64,000 nucleotides of DNA from CAG-217 sp963638105 (GTDB taxonomy: Bacteria; Bacillota; Clostridia; Oscillospirales; Acutalibacteraceae). This document shows positions 25,201 through 33,919 of this stretch, in pieces (position 1 is the first letter of the stretch; each line of letters opens with the position of its first letter). The notes under the pieces are model-generated. The model worked only from the letters and a program-made list of their open reading frames with translations, searched no databases and had not been told where the DNA came from. The DNA lies in NCBI GenBank assembly GCA_963638105.1, contig CAVHPP010000006.1, forward strand, positions 36,499-100,498, read 5' to 3'. The position numbers and the translations under genes were made by a program.

Positions 25201-26532
25201 ATGGCAAACAAAGTGCGGGTGACGGCACTGTTTTTAGTCTTAGCAATTTTAATCGCAACCTTTGGCGCCGTGTCTATGGTTCAGGCCAAGACAGTCGGGG
25301 CTGTGGAAAAGCTGGAGGTCACCGAAGAAGGTCGGCAGACGGACTGCACCCTGCGTTGGCACCGGGTCAAGGGCGCCGATGGGTATCAGATTTTTCAATC
25401 CGTAAGCGATAAAAAGGCCTTTGATAAAGTTAAGACGGTGGAGGGTAAAAAGAATACCCGTGTGCAGCTGACGGATTTAACGCCGGCCACTGTGTACCGC
25501 TACAAGGTGCGGGCATATAAGATTTACAGAGACAAGGAATATATCGGCGATTTCAGCCCGGAGATGACGGCATACACCTTGCCCGGCGCACCTAAGGTGG
25601 AGGCGTCCTCCCTGTCGGAGGGGTCTATGAACCTGCGCTGGTCTACGGATACCGGGGCAACGGGCTATCAGCTGCAGTATGCACGGGATAAGGACTTCAG
25701 CGCGGACGGTGCGCAGACCATGGACTTTAAGGCCGGTCAAAACAGTGCTGTGCTGGAGAAGCTGACGGAGAAGGCCACCTACTATGTGCGTATGCGCGGC
25801 AGTATGGCTGTGGGCAGCAGCACCAAGTACGGCCCCTGGAGCGAGGTTAAGAGTATACAGATCGCGGAGACGGTGAAGCTGCCTGCGAATATTGATAAGG
25901 ACAAGCCGATGGTGGCCCTGACCTTTGACGACGGCCCGGCCTTTGACGGTTCCACCGGCCGCATTTTAGATGTGTTGGAGAAGTACGGTGCCCGCGCCAC
26001 CTTCTTTATGGTGGGTACGCGAATCAATGACAACACCAAGAAGTACTTGAAGCGAGAGTTGGAGCTTGGCTGTGAGCTGGGCAACCACACCTACAATCAC
26101 GATCACTACGGCAAGACGGTGACGGAGGCGGATGTGGTCAAGTGCTCAGACGCCGTATATAAGGCCTGCGGCAAGCGGCCCACGGCATTCCGCTGCCCCG
26201 GCGGCAATATGAGCAGCGTCATGCAGAACGCTGCCAAAAAAGAGGGCATGATCATTGCCTACTGGTCGGTAGATACGGAGGACTGGAAATCCAGGAATCC
26301 GGCACAAATTATCAGTCGGGCAGAGCACGGTGCCTATGACGGCAGCATTATCCTGATGCACGATATTTACTCCACCACCGCAGATGCAGTAGAGAAAATT
26401 GTGCCGGCGCTGGTAAAGAAGGGCTATCAAATTGTGACGGTGTCTGAGATGATCCAGGCCAAAACCGGCAAGGCACCGCAAGCCGGCCAGCAATATATCG
26501 ACTACAAGACCATTAACAACAATACTCACTGA
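25201..26532 (+). CDS. Secreted FN3-domain polysaccharide deacetylase (NodB family)
   Basis: A 443-residue protein with a signal peptide or N-terminal anchor (~1-30, cleavage possible after MVQA). Two fibronectin type III-like domains (~34-122 and ~126-212) precede a NodB carbohydrate esterase 4 domain (~230-425). Catalytic motifs are complete: TFDDGP, the metal-binding NHTYNH, RCPGG, WSVDTEDW and LMHD. CE4 enzymes remove N-acetyl groups from peptidoglycan or chitin-like polymers. FN3 domains probably position it at the cell wall. The start at 25201 is in frame after AGGAGG with signal-peptide-like sequence; it overlaps the next gene by one base. Confidence 0.92.
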   Translation: MANKVRVTALFLVLAILIATFGAVSMVQAKTVGAVEKLEVTEEGRQTDCTLRWHRVKGADGYQIFQSVSDKKAFDKVKTVEGKKNTRVQLTDLTPATVYRYKVRAYKIYRDKEYIGDFSPEMTAYTLPGAPKVEASSLSEGSMNLRWSTDTGATGYQLQYARDKDFSADGAQTMDFKAGQNSAVLEKLTEKATYYVRMRGSMAVGSSTKYGPWSEVKSIQIAETVKLPANIDKDKPMVALTFDDGPAFDGSTGRILDVLEKYGARATFFMVGTRINDNTKKYLKRELELGCELGNHTYNHDHYGKTVTEADVVKCSDAVYKACGKRPTAFRCPGGNMSSVMQNAAKKEGMIIAYWSVDTEDWKSRNPAQIISRAEHGAYDGSIILMHDIYSTTADAVEKIVPALVKKGYQIVTVSEMIQAKTGKAPQAGQQYIDYKTINNNTH

Positions 26533-27533
26533 TGATGCACTTTATAGAAAAAGCGAAACAAACGGAAAAGGACCTGCGCACCCGCTTTGCAGACGATAAG
26601 TTTGCCGAGTGGGAGGCGCAGGTCATTGACGCTTTAGATGTGGATTTTTCTCTGGTGCGCCGAGAGGTGCACACAATGGAAGAATTTGAGCAGCAGCTGA
26701 AAGCACCGTTTTTGGAGAACAAAGAAAAGATCTTCTACCGGGGCGAGCGGGTGGACGATCGCACCCGACCGCTGATCCCCACCATTTTTCGCAATCGGCA
26801 GGCACTGTTTGACAATGGGGATGCGGTGGCCAAGGTGACGGCGGACTTTGTGTATGACTTTTACAGCCGGGACGGCAGCTATATGCACTTGTATGAGAAG
26901 GTGATGGATCTGCACCCGCGGCAAAATCTGTATCGGCTGTTTGCCTTTTCCCAGCATTATCTGGATGTGTCGCCCTTTGTGGATTTTACCAAGAGTCTGT
27001 ATGTTTCTCTGTCTTTTGCGCTGAAGAACCGGCAGGTCTATCCGGCGCCGTTGGCGCTTTATACGGTAAAAATTCGGGACGAAGGGGATTATACCGAGTC
27101 CTTGGCTACCGCCAACGCCTGGCTGGAGGATTACAAGGTGTATGTGTTCCGCCGTCGGGAGGATTACATTAAGAGCCTGATGCAAAGCGGCGCCGCCGGG
27201 CTGCGCCAAATGCTTCGGCAAATGGAGCGGGAGCGCCAGGATATGGCTTTAATGGGCAACGCGCCCAGCGCCAAGCTGATCGGCATTCCCACCAATGATC
27301 TGATGCGCTATCAACAGGGTGTGTTTTTGCTGCTGACGGATTTTTCTCTGATGTTCAACGGCTATCCCACCAAGAATATTCGGGAGGATTTTGAAGTGAC
27401 CAAGTGGATCCTGGACGCCCAGATCTGCCCGGCGCTGCTGCAAATGATCGAACAGGAAGTGCCCTGGTATAATTACGACTGCCTGTTGGATGTGAAAACC
27501 GGATTTGAAAAGGCCGCCAAATTTGATTTGTAA
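26532..27533 (+). CDS. FRG-domain protein of unknown function
   Basis: A 333-residue cytoplasmic protein with an FRG domain (~35-170), named for conserved Phe-Arg-Gly-like residues: KIFYRGERVDDRTRPLIPTIF and a later FAFSQHYLDVSPFVDFTKSLYVSLSFAL, which is the typical QHxG...DxT-type core of this family. The C-terminal half has no domain I recognise. FRG proteins occur in phages, toxins and ordinary genomes; their biochemistry is not established. It shares the TGATG stop-start junction with the deacetylase, so translation is coupled. An ATG one codon later is an alternative start. Confidence 0.8.
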   Translation: MMHFIEKAKQTEKDLRTRFADDKFAEWEAQVIDALDVDFSLVRREVHTMEEFEQQLKAPFLENKEKIFYRGERVDDRTRPLIPTIFRNRQALFDNGDAVAKVTADFVYDFYSRDGSYMHLYEKVMDLHPRQNLYRLFAFSQHYLDVSPFVDFTKSLYVSLSFALKNRQVYPAPLALYTVKIRDEGDYTESLATANAWLEDYKVYVFRRREDYIKSLMQSGAAGLRQMLRQMERERQDMALMGNAPSAKLIGIPTNDLMRYQQGVFLLLTDFSLMFNGYPTKNIREDFEVTKWILDAQICPALLQMIEQEVPWYNYDCLLDVKTGFEKAAKFDL

Positions 27534-27552
27534 TCGGATTTGTAAATGTAAA

Positions 27553-27587
27553 AAAGGACCGTACAGTGTACGGTCCTTTGGTTTTTT
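27553..27587 (+). terminator. Terminator after the FRG gene
   Basis: A 12-bp perfect stem (27553-27564 with 27568-27579), AGT loop and a following GG-T7 tract. Confidence 0.88.
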
Positions 27588-27612
27588 TCTCCCGCAAAAG
27601 CAGGTAGATTTG

Positions 27613-27724
27613 CGGCGGGAGCAAGCCCCCGCCCTACGAAAATTCTTGAATTCTTAGTCTCCCTTGCCTCCCTTTGCAAGGAAGGCAAAAAAGGGAGTGG
27701 TAGGGGCGGCAATCTTCCGCCCGC
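27613..27724. repeat. Composite intergenic repeat, copy 1 (modules A and B)
   Basis: Module A (27613-27638, 26 bp) is identical in reverse complement to 59153-59178. Module B (27700-27724, GTAGGGGCGG...CCGCCCGC) is a hairpin matching the reverse complement of 59106-59130 except in the loop. Between them lies another hairpin (27664-27674 with 27678-27688). No ORF or transposase is present. Confidence 0.8.
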
Positions 27725-27734
27725 TTTTTATCTT

Positions 27735-28835
27735 TTATTTATGCACCAGGATCTTGCGGTACAGGGCTTCCACATCCTCTACCGTCAGCTTGGTGGGGTT
27801 GTTGCCCAGTCGGTTGATGTCCACCTTTTTGGCAAAGGCGGCGCATTGATCCGGCGTAGCGGCAGGCGGTTGCAGTTCCATTCTCTCCAGCAGGGAACGG
27901 AAGATAGCGGCGCCGTCCGCACCGTTTTGGCCGCCCATCAAAATACCGATTCGGTCAAAGCTATCCAGCACATAGTCCCGCCCCCGGGGATCGTTTACCC
28001 GGTCATTGTGGATGCGCATATAGTCCCAAATCTCTGCCAGCCCGGCGGCAACGGAATGACCGTGGCTGGTGTGGCAGTGCATGGTGATGTTGTAGCACAT
28101 GGCGTGAGCCGCCGTGGTGGAGGTAAAATCAATGGCGCGCCCGGCGTTGTAGGAGGCGCGGAGCATACCCGCATTGCCTGCCGGGGTGTTTGCCAAATAG
28201 CTGTCCAGGTGCTCAAAATACAGGCGAATGGCCTTTTGGGCGTAGGTACGGCTTTCCGGGGTGCTGCGCACACTCCAATAGCTTTCTATGGCGTGGCACA
28301 GGGCGTCCAGACAGGTGCACTTGCGTTGGTAGTCCGGTACCGTCTGCAAAAAGCAGGGATCCAGCAGCACATAGCCGGGCAGAAAGCCGGGGTGGCTGAC
28401 AGAGTGCTTCTCGTCCTCGTTTACATAAAAGATAGAGTACCGAGTGGCCTCACTGCCGGTGCCGCTGGTGGTGGGAATGGCTAAAAAAGGAATGTCATTG
28501 TCCCGCAGTTCGGCATCGTAGCCCACCACGCCCGGGTTGGTGATCAGCAGCTTGATCATTTTGGCGCTGTCCAGGGGCGAACCGCCGCCGGCGCCGATGA
28601 TAAAGTCGCAGCCTTCTTTGCGGTATAATTCGGCAGCCGCCACCATATCCTCGTAGCGGGGATTGGGGCGCACCGTGTCCCATACTGTCAGGCGGCAGTG
28701 CGCTTGCAGGTAGGCAAAGGCGTCTGTCTTTTCAAAACTCTTGCCGCAGCAGAGAAAAGGGCGCCGAGCGCCGCAGTTCTCCAGCAGGGCAGGAATGTCT
28801 GTATAACTTTCAATAATTCTTTCTTCAGTCCGCAT
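27735..28835 (-). CDS. Iron-containing alcohol dehydrogenase
   Basis: A 366-residue group III dehydrogenase. The NAD-binding loop is GGGSPLDSAK at 83-92, TTSGTGSE is at ~122-129, and metal ligands are predicted at D177 and H181 (LDALCHAIESY), H244 and H258/H260 (TAAHAMCYNITMHCHTSHGH). The start at 28835 overlaps the upstream IolB-like gene by 11 bases. Sequence cannot tell whether the substrate is a simple aldehyde, a phosphonoacetaldehyde-like compound or a sugar-derived aldehyde. Its operon with a CapD dehydratase and IolB-like isomerase hints at sugar metabolism rather than fermentation. Confidence 0.85.
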   Translation of the reverse strand: MRTEERIIESYTDIPALLENCGARRPFLCCGKSFEKTDAFAYLQAHCRLTVWDTVRPNPRYEDMVAAAELYRKEGCDFIIGAGGGSPLDSAKMIKLLITNPGVVGYDAELRDNDIPFLAIPTTSGTGSEATRYSIFYVNEDEKHSVSHPGFLPGYVLLDPCFLQTVPDYQRKCTCLDALCHAIESYWSVRSTPESRTYAQKAIRLYFEHLDSYLANTPAGNAGMLRASYNAGRAIDFTSTTAAHAMCYNITMHCHTSHGHSVAAGLAEIWDYMRIHNDRVNDPRGRDYVLDSFDRIGILMGGQNGADGAAIFRSLLERMELQPPAATPDQCAAFAKKVDINRLGNNPTKLTVEDVEALYRKILVHK

Positions 28836-29598
28836 TGGCAAGCCACTCGTATTCCGGCACATAGATTCTGGTTTTGTCCCACGGGTCGCCGTCTAAGTGC
28901 CGGATCAGCCATACGTAATACATTTCGTACCCGGGAGCGGTGACCTGCTGGTGGGCGTTGCCGCCCCGAATGCACAGGCAGTCACCGTTTTGCGTTTTAT
29001 AAGGGGTGTCGCCCTCAAACCCGGCGCCGAAGCCCTCCGGGTGGTCAAATTGGTAGTAATACACCTCCGGCTGGGGGTGGTGGTGGGGCGGATAAGAGGA
29101 CCAGCGCCCCGGCTGGTTGAACACCTCGCCCATCACCAAGTTGGACTGCGGGGCGTTGTCCAAATCAAACATAGTAGAGACGATCCGGTGCCCGGTGCCG
29201 TTCCACTGACCTTTGCCGAACTCCTGGTACAGGCAGTTGCCCGGGTGGTAGAATTCCGGCGCCCAGGTGCGATCATTGTCGGTCATTTGTACCAGCACCT
29301 GGCTATCTTCCAAGGCGGTAACAGTGGCCTGGGTGCCCCGGCAAAAGTGCACGGCGTAGGGCTTCTTTTCAAAGGGATTTTTGCGCTTGCAGGTCTCGTT
29401 TATGCTGTTGCCTACGGCAAAGGTCACCTGGCCGGAGAGCAGCAGCACGGCGCACTCTTTTTCTGCTTCTTCCAGAGTCAGGGTGTCACCGGGCGCCAGC
29501 TTTTGCACAAAAATGTCCATAAGCATATCGGCGTTGACCCCGTCCATTTGGCACAGGGTCTTGCGGCCGTTCTCGTCAAAATCCGTACGATAAAGCAT
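28825..29598 (-). CDS. iolB: 5-deoxy-glucuronate isomerase-like protein (IolB family)
   Basis: A 257-residue double-cupin protein. The metal-binding motif SYPPHHHPQPEVYYYQF and the later CIRGGNAHQQVTAPGYEMYYVW match IolB, which isomerises 5-deoxy-glucuronate in inositol breakdown. B. subtilis IolB is 271 residues. No other iol genes (C, D, E, G, J) are in this window, so an inositol role is uncertain; another cupin sugar isomerase function is possible. TAAGGAGG precedes the ATG. It follows the CapD-like gene by 11 bases. Confidence 0.8.
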   Translation of the reverse strand: MLYRTDFDENGRKTLCQMDGVNADMLMDIFVQKLAPGDTLTLEEAEKECAVLLLSGQVTFAVGNSINETCKRKNPFEKKPYAVHFCRGTQATVTALEDSQVLVQMTDNDRTWAPEFYHPGNCLYQEFGKGQWNGTGHRIVSTMFDLDNAPQSNLVMGEVFNQPGRWSSYPPHHHPQPEVYYYQFDHPEGFGAGFEGDTPYKTQNGDCLCIRGGNAHQQVTAPGYEMYYVWLIRHLDGDPWDKTRIYVPEYEWLANAD

Positions 29599-29609
29599 AG
29601 GGTTCCTCC

Positions 29610-31520
29610 TTAATTTCCTTTATGTGTATTGCCCTGCTCCGGAGGAGCCGGGTGGTAATTGGGCACATAGCGCATCAGCACCGTGCGCACAGTCTCCGGC
29701 GTGATGTTCGCCAGATCCTCCAGCATGGCGGCAAAGCGATCTTTGTCAATCTCCATAGGCTGGGTGACAAAAATCTTTTTGTTGGCGGTGCGCTGGCGGC
29801 TTTGCATTTCTTCTTCCATGGCCAGCTCCTCATAGAGCTTTTCGCCCGGGCGCAGGCCGGTGATCTTAATGGGTATTTCTCCTTCTGTAAAGCCGGACAG
29901 GCGGATCAGGTTCTTGGCCAGATCCATAATTTTTACTGGCTCACCCATATCCAGTACGAACACCTCGCCGCCCAGAGCCAAACCGCCGGCCTGGCACACC
30001 AGCTGTGCCGCCTCCGGTATGGTCATAAAGTAGCGGGTAATGTCCTTATGGGTCACACACACCGGGCCGCCCTGGGCAATCTGATGCTGGAAGATGGGAA
30101 TCACGGAGCCGTGAGACCCCAGCACATTGCCAAAGCGCACGGCGGCGTAGCGGGTGTTTTGGCTTACGGTGTTCATATACTGTATGATGATCTCCGTCAG
30201 CCGCTTGGTGGCGCCCATCACATTGGTGGGGTTCACCGCCTTGTCGGTGGAGAGAATCACCATCTTTGGCACTTTAAATTTGTCTGCCGCAACGGCCACA
30301 TTGTAGGTGCCGAACACATTGTTCTTCACCGCCTCGCAGGGCGAGGTTTCCATCAGCGGCACATGCTTGTGGGCGGCAGCGTGGAACACCACATCCGGGT
30401 GGAATTCGGCAAATACTTCGTCCAGCCGCTTGGTGTCCCACACGGAACCGATGCGCACATACACATCTATCTCGCCGTTATATTTCTCGTTAAGCGCATT
30501 GAACAGCTCAAAGGCGCAGTTCTCGTAAATGTCAAAGATCACGATCTTGTCCGGGTTGTACCGGGCGACTTGCATACAGATCTCAGACCCGATGGAGCCA
30601 CCGCCGCCGGTAACCAAAATTGTTTTGCCGATCAGGTAGCGGCAGATTTTTTTGTCCAGGGTCACCTCCGGGCGGGACAGCAGGTCGGAGATCTCCACGT
30701 TCCGGATTCGCTGGGTGCCGTTGCCGTTCTCCCAAAACTCCTGCACGGAGGGAGAGATTTTTACATTGGCCTTGGTGCCCATAGCCAGGTTTACCAGATC
30801 TCGCCGCCGCGCCGGTGCCGCAGAGGGAATGCAAAAGATAATTTCGTCAATTTTATACTTTTCGGTCAGCCGGGGCAGATCGTCGCAGACGCCCACGATT
30901 TTCACGCCGTTAATGCGCTTTTTGTACTTGGCAGGATTATCGTCCAGCGCGATCACCGGTCGTCCCTCCCGGTAGTGACCGTTGCGCAGCTCGTCTATGA
31001 TAAAGTTGCCCATAAATCCGGCACCCACGATCATAATACGCTTTTGGCCGTCCCGGCGGCCGACCAGATTATGCACATATCGGCGCAGAATACGATAGCC
31101 GATTCGGGGGATCAGCGTGGCAACGAACATCAACACAAAAAAGAGAATATAGGCATAATAAGGCAGGTAGCCCTTGGTGTGCAGCACCTTGGCAAACAGC
31201 AGGCGGTCACATAAGAACAGCTGTACGGCGTTGACTAAGGCACCTAAAAAGCTTTTCACGATCTCGTCCGATCCGGCAAAGTACCATACGCTGCGGTACA
31301 GACCGAAGGCGGAATTGATCCCCACCAACAACACGCTGGTCAGCCCAAAGTGCAGGTAGTTGAAGATTATGTATTTGTAGTCTGTGGCCATAATGTGGCC
31401 GTTCATGGTTAGGTAGCAGATGCTGCAATTTGCCAGGGCAAAGAGCATAATATCCAGTACGCCCAGCATGGCACGACGCAGCAGCGCATTTAGGTTTATG
31501 CCGTCCTTCGTATGCTTCAT
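29610..31520 (-). CDS. Membrane nucleotide-sugar 4,6-dehydratase (CapD/PglF/WbpM family)
   Basis: A 636-residue protein with four or so membrane helices (~15-145), a first Rossmann domain (GAGFMGNF at 166-173) and a second catalytic SDR domain (TGGGGSIGSEI at ~304-314). The family active site is STDKAVNPTNVMGATKR at 424-440, where Met435 replaces the usual SDR Tyr and Lys439 is catalytic. Relatives convert UDP-GlcNAc to the 4-keto-6-deoxy sugar for capsule or glycoprotein glycans. It has a promoter on the minus strand and leads the iolB/ADH cluster, which may process the same or a related sugar. Confidence 0.9.
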   Translation of the reverse strand: MKHTKDGINLNALLRRAMLGVLDIMLFALANCSICYLTMNGHIMATDYKYIIFNYLHFGLTSVLLVGINSAFGLYRSVWYFAGSDEIVKSFLGALVNAVQLFLCDRLLFAKVLHTKGYLPYYAYILFFVLMFVATLIPRIGYRILRRYVHNLVGRRDGQKRIMIVGAGFMGNFIIDELRNGHYREGRPVIALDDNPAKYKKRINGVKIVGVCDDLPRLTEKYKIDEIIFCIPSAAPARRRDLVNLAMGTKANVKISPSVQEFWENGNGTQRIRNVEISDLLSRPEVTLDKKICRYLIGKTILVTGGGGSIGSEICMQVARYNPDKIVIFDIYENCAFELFNALNEKYNGEIDVYVRIGSVWDTKRLDEVFAEFHPDVVFHAAAHKHVPLMETSPCEAVKNNVFGTYNVAVAADKFKVPKMVILSTDKAVNPTNVMGATKRLTEIIIQYMNTVSQNTRYAAVRFGNVLGSHGSVIPIFQHQIAQGGPVCVTHKDITRYFMTIPEAAQLVCQAGGLALGGEVFVLDMGEPVKIMDLAKNLIRLSGFTEGEIPIKITGLRPGEKLYEELAMEEEMQSRQRTANKKIFVTQPMEIDKDRFAAMLEDLANITPETVRTVLMRYVPNYHPAPPEQGNTHKGN

Positions 31521-31578
31521 TTTTGGTCCAATCCCTCGTTTTTATCTTGCAGTGTATCCTTATTGAATACACACCCTA

Positions 31579-31607
31579 ATTTTACAACAAGATTTGCCAC
31601 AATGCAA
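31579..31607 (-). promoter_or_regulatory. Promoter of the CapD-like operon
   Basis: Minus-strand TTGCAT (31602-31607) and TAAAAT (31579-31584), 17-bp spacer. A short dyad GTGTAT/ATACAC (31552-31557 and 31567-31572) lies in the leader. Confidence 0.55.
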
Positions 31608-31722
31608 CTGATATTCGTGGTTTTTTTGCCGGTTGGGACTGTCTGTTAAAATACAAAAGGCTTCGGTTGCCGATTATCCGGCGGATCGGACGGCTTTTGC
31701 CGGCGTTTTTGGCAAAAAGTGG

Positions 31723-31751
31723 TTGAATTGCAGCGCTGCCTGCGGTAAAAT
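31723..31751 (+). promoter_or_regulatory. Promoter of the serine hydrolase gene
   Basis: TTGAAT (31723-31728) and TAAAAT (31746-31751), 17-bp spacer. AAGGGGGA and the ATG at 31798 follow. Confidence 0.5.
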
Positions 31752-31797
31752 AAAAATCGGATATGGCTATTTTGCCAAATTTAAGGGGGATTTTTTT

Positions 31798-33384
31798 ATG
31801 GAAAAATTAAAGGACTGCCAGTTGCAGCATGTTACGCCGGAGGAAGTGGGCGTGAAAAGCAGTGCGGTGGCCGCATTTATCAATGAGATCAACGAGAAGC
31901 ACTTGGGGCTTCAAAGCTTTACATTTGTGCGCCACGACAAGGTGTTTGCCCAGTGCTTTTGGAAGCCCTATGGCCCGGATACACCCCATGTGCTTTACTC
32001 TATGAGTAAAAGCGTCACCTCCACGGCCGTAGGCTTTTGCGTGGCTGAGGGCCTGCTGAGCCTGGACGACAAGGTGTACAAATTCTTTCCGGAATATAAG
32101 GTGCACGGCGCACAAAACAAGGCGCTGACTGTGCGTATGCTCCTAACCATGCGCTCCGACAAGCTGATTACCGTGTTTGAAGAAAAGGGCAACACCGACT
32201 GGATCAAAAGTTATTTTGCCGCGCCGTTTTTGGCGCCGCCGGACACCCGGTTTAATTACATCAGCGAGAACACCTCCATGCTCTCCGCTATTGTGTCCAA
32301 GGTCACCGGAATGTCCATGGTGGATTATCTTTATCCTCGTATGTTCCAACCCCTGGGCATTGAAAAGCCCTTCTGGGAAGCGGACGGCCGGGGCAACAAC
32401 GCCGGCGGTTGGGGGCTGTATATGAAGAGCGAGGATTTGGCCAAGTTCTTCCTGCCCTATCTGCATGGTGGCAAGTACAAGGACGGCACGCAGTTGGTGC
32501 CTGCCGATTGGGTGGCGCAGGCTACGGCCAAGCAGACCCCTTCGGTGTCTGACGGTTATATTGACAATATGTGCGGCTACGGTTTCCAGTTTTGGCGCAA
32601 TCCGCTGCCCAACAGCTACCGTTGCGACGGCCTTTTCGGCCAGCGCTGCTTCTTCCTGCCGGAATATGACGCCATGATGGTGCTCAACTGCGGCCAGTCC
32701 GAGGACTATAAAATTATGAAGGTGTTTTGGAAACACTTTCCGGAGGCTTTTGGCCCGGAGGCACTGCCTGCGGATGCGCAGGGTCAGGCAGCGCTGCAAC
32801 AGGCGGTGGACGCCTGCGCCGTGGAGGATCTGCCTGCCACGCCCCGGAATACCGAAATGGAGCAGAAAATCGGCGGTCGCCTGATGACCTGCAAAACCTC
32901 GGAATTCACCTCTGTGGTGTCCATTTCTGTGACCCAAATGCTGTATCGCAAGCCGGGCAAGATCAATGCTATGCGCTTTGAATTTACCCCGAAGGGCGCC
33001 CGTTTCTATTGGCGGGAGAAGGATTATGAAAACACGGTTGAAGTGGGTATGGACGGCAGCTACGGCGTGTCGGCCATGGTGCTGGGAGACCTGCATTACA
33101 CTGCCTATTCCAAGGCGGCTTGGCAGCCGGACGGCAGTTTGAAGCTGTGGATCCGCCCGATAGAGACTGCCCATGAGCGGCGCTTTACCTTCCACTTTAA
33201 CCCGGACGGCACCGTGCGGGTGAAAAACGAGATGGAGCCTAAGTTTGAGGACTTGGTGATCTATAATTTTGTGTTCCTGGGGCTGCCCTTGCCCAATACC
33301 GGCAGCGAGAATTTTGTGAAACAGGCGGTGCACCGTCTGGGTCTGCCGCTGATTGAACCGGACTTTACCGCCAAACTGCAATAA
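31798..33384 (+). CDS. Beta-lactamase-family (class C-like) serine hydrolase
   Basis: A 528-residue protein. The SxxK catalytic pair is S68/K71 in LYSMSKSVTS. The YxN-like second motif is in NYISENTSMLSAIV. A typical PLGIEKPFW and GWGLYMKSEDLAKF follow in the Beta-lactamase (PF00144-type) core (~15-370). The last ~150 residues form a beta-rich extension of unknown function. I see no signal peptide with the ATG at 31798, which follows AAGGGGGA by seven bases, so it is likely cytoplasmic. Substrate is unknown: esterase, D-amino-acid peptidase or lactamase activities all occur in the family. Confidence 0.86.
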   Translation: MEKLKDCQLQHVTPEEVGVKSSAVAAFINEINEKHLGLQSFTFVRHDKVFAQCFWKPYGPDTPHVLYSMSKSVTSTAVGFCVAEGLLSLDDKVYKFFPEYKVHGAQNKALTVRMLLTMRSDKLITVFEEKGNTDWIKSYFAAPFLAPPDTRFNYISENTSMLSAIVSKVTGMSMVDYLYPRMFQPLGIEKPFWEADGRGNNAGGWGLYMKSEDLAKFFLPYLHGGKYKDGTQLVPADWVAQATAKQTPSVSDGYIDNMCGYGFQFWRNPLPNSYRCDGLFGQRCFFLPEYDAMMVLNCGQSEDYKIMKVFWKHFPEAFGPEALPADAQGQAALQQAVDACAVEDLPATPRNTEMEQKIGGRLMTCKTSEFTSVVSISVTQMLYRKPGKINAMRFEFTPKGARFYWREKDYENTVEVGMDGSYGVSAMVLGDLHYTAYSKAAWQPDGSLKLWIRPIETAHERRFTFHFNPDGTVRVKNEMEPKFEDLVIYNFVFLGLPLPNTGSENFVKQAVHRLGLPLIEPDFTAKLQ

Positions 33385-33398
33385 ATAAGCGAAAAAGA

Positions 33399-33436
33399 AA
33401 ATCCCGCTTGTCTTGTGTGAACAAGCGGGATTTTTG
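33399..33436. terminator. Bidirectional terminator between the serine hydrolase and luxS
   Basis: A 13-bp stem (33399-33411 with 33421-33433) with T-run on the plus side and A-run on the other. It serves both convergent genes. Confidence 0.88.
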
Positions 33437-33448
33437 TATGCTGTTATT

Positions 33449-33919
33449 TTAGTTTTCGTCTTTGGTGGGGTATTTCAGGTCGTCCTTGGTCCAGTCCTGA
33501 ATAATTTCCAAAAACTGCTTGGCGTCCTCCTTGGCTTGCAGCAGGTTGTGGTCCCGCCAGTTGCCGCACTCGCTCATGGCAGCGCCGGGAATGCTGCCCC
33601 AAAAGTCGGCAATAAAGGCAAAGGCGTCCTTGATCAGCTGAATGCAGTAGCTGTCGGATAGGCTGCGGGTGAGAAAATAGAACCCGGTGCGGCAGCCCAT
33701 GGGGCCAAAGTAGATGATGTTGTCGCCAAACTCCGTATTGCGCACATAAGTGGCAAACAGGTGCTCAATGGTGTGCATGGAGGCGTTGGTCATCACCGGC
33801 TCCCGGTTGGGGGCGCGCATACGAATGTCATAGGTGGTAATATCATCGTCAATGCGGCTGATATAAATGCCTTTTTCCAAAATGGTGTGATCGATTTGAA
33901 AGCTGGGAATTTTTTTCAT
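33449..33919 (-). CDS. luxS: S-ribosylhomocysteine lyase
   Basis: A 156-residue metalloenzyme that splits S-ribosylhomocysteine into homocysteine and the autoinducer-2 precursor DPD. Metal ligands are H49 and H53 in HTIEHLFAT with catalytic E52, plus C118 in SECGNW. The catalytic Cys76 is in GPMGCRTGF. Full length. Its ATG overlaps the stop of the upstream phospholipase-like gene as ATGA. Pfs/MtnN nucleosidase, the preceding pathway step, is not in this window. Confidence 0.96.
   Translation of the reverse strand: MKKIPSFQIDHTILEKGIYISRIDDDITTYDIRMRAPNREPVMTNASMHTIEHLFATYVRNTEFGDNIIYFGPMGCRTGFYFLTRSLSDSYCIQLIKDAFAFIADFWGSIPGAAMSECGNWRDHNLLQAKEDAKQFLEIIQDWTKDDLKYPTKDEN

Noticed and set aside
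27613..27724. CRISPR or insertion sequence
   Set aside because: Only two separated copies, no regular spacers, no cas or transposase genes.
28825..28862. An upstream start for the iron alcohol dehydrogenase at 28862
   Set aside because: It would lie deeper inside iolB and adds a non-homologous leader; 28835 fits family length.
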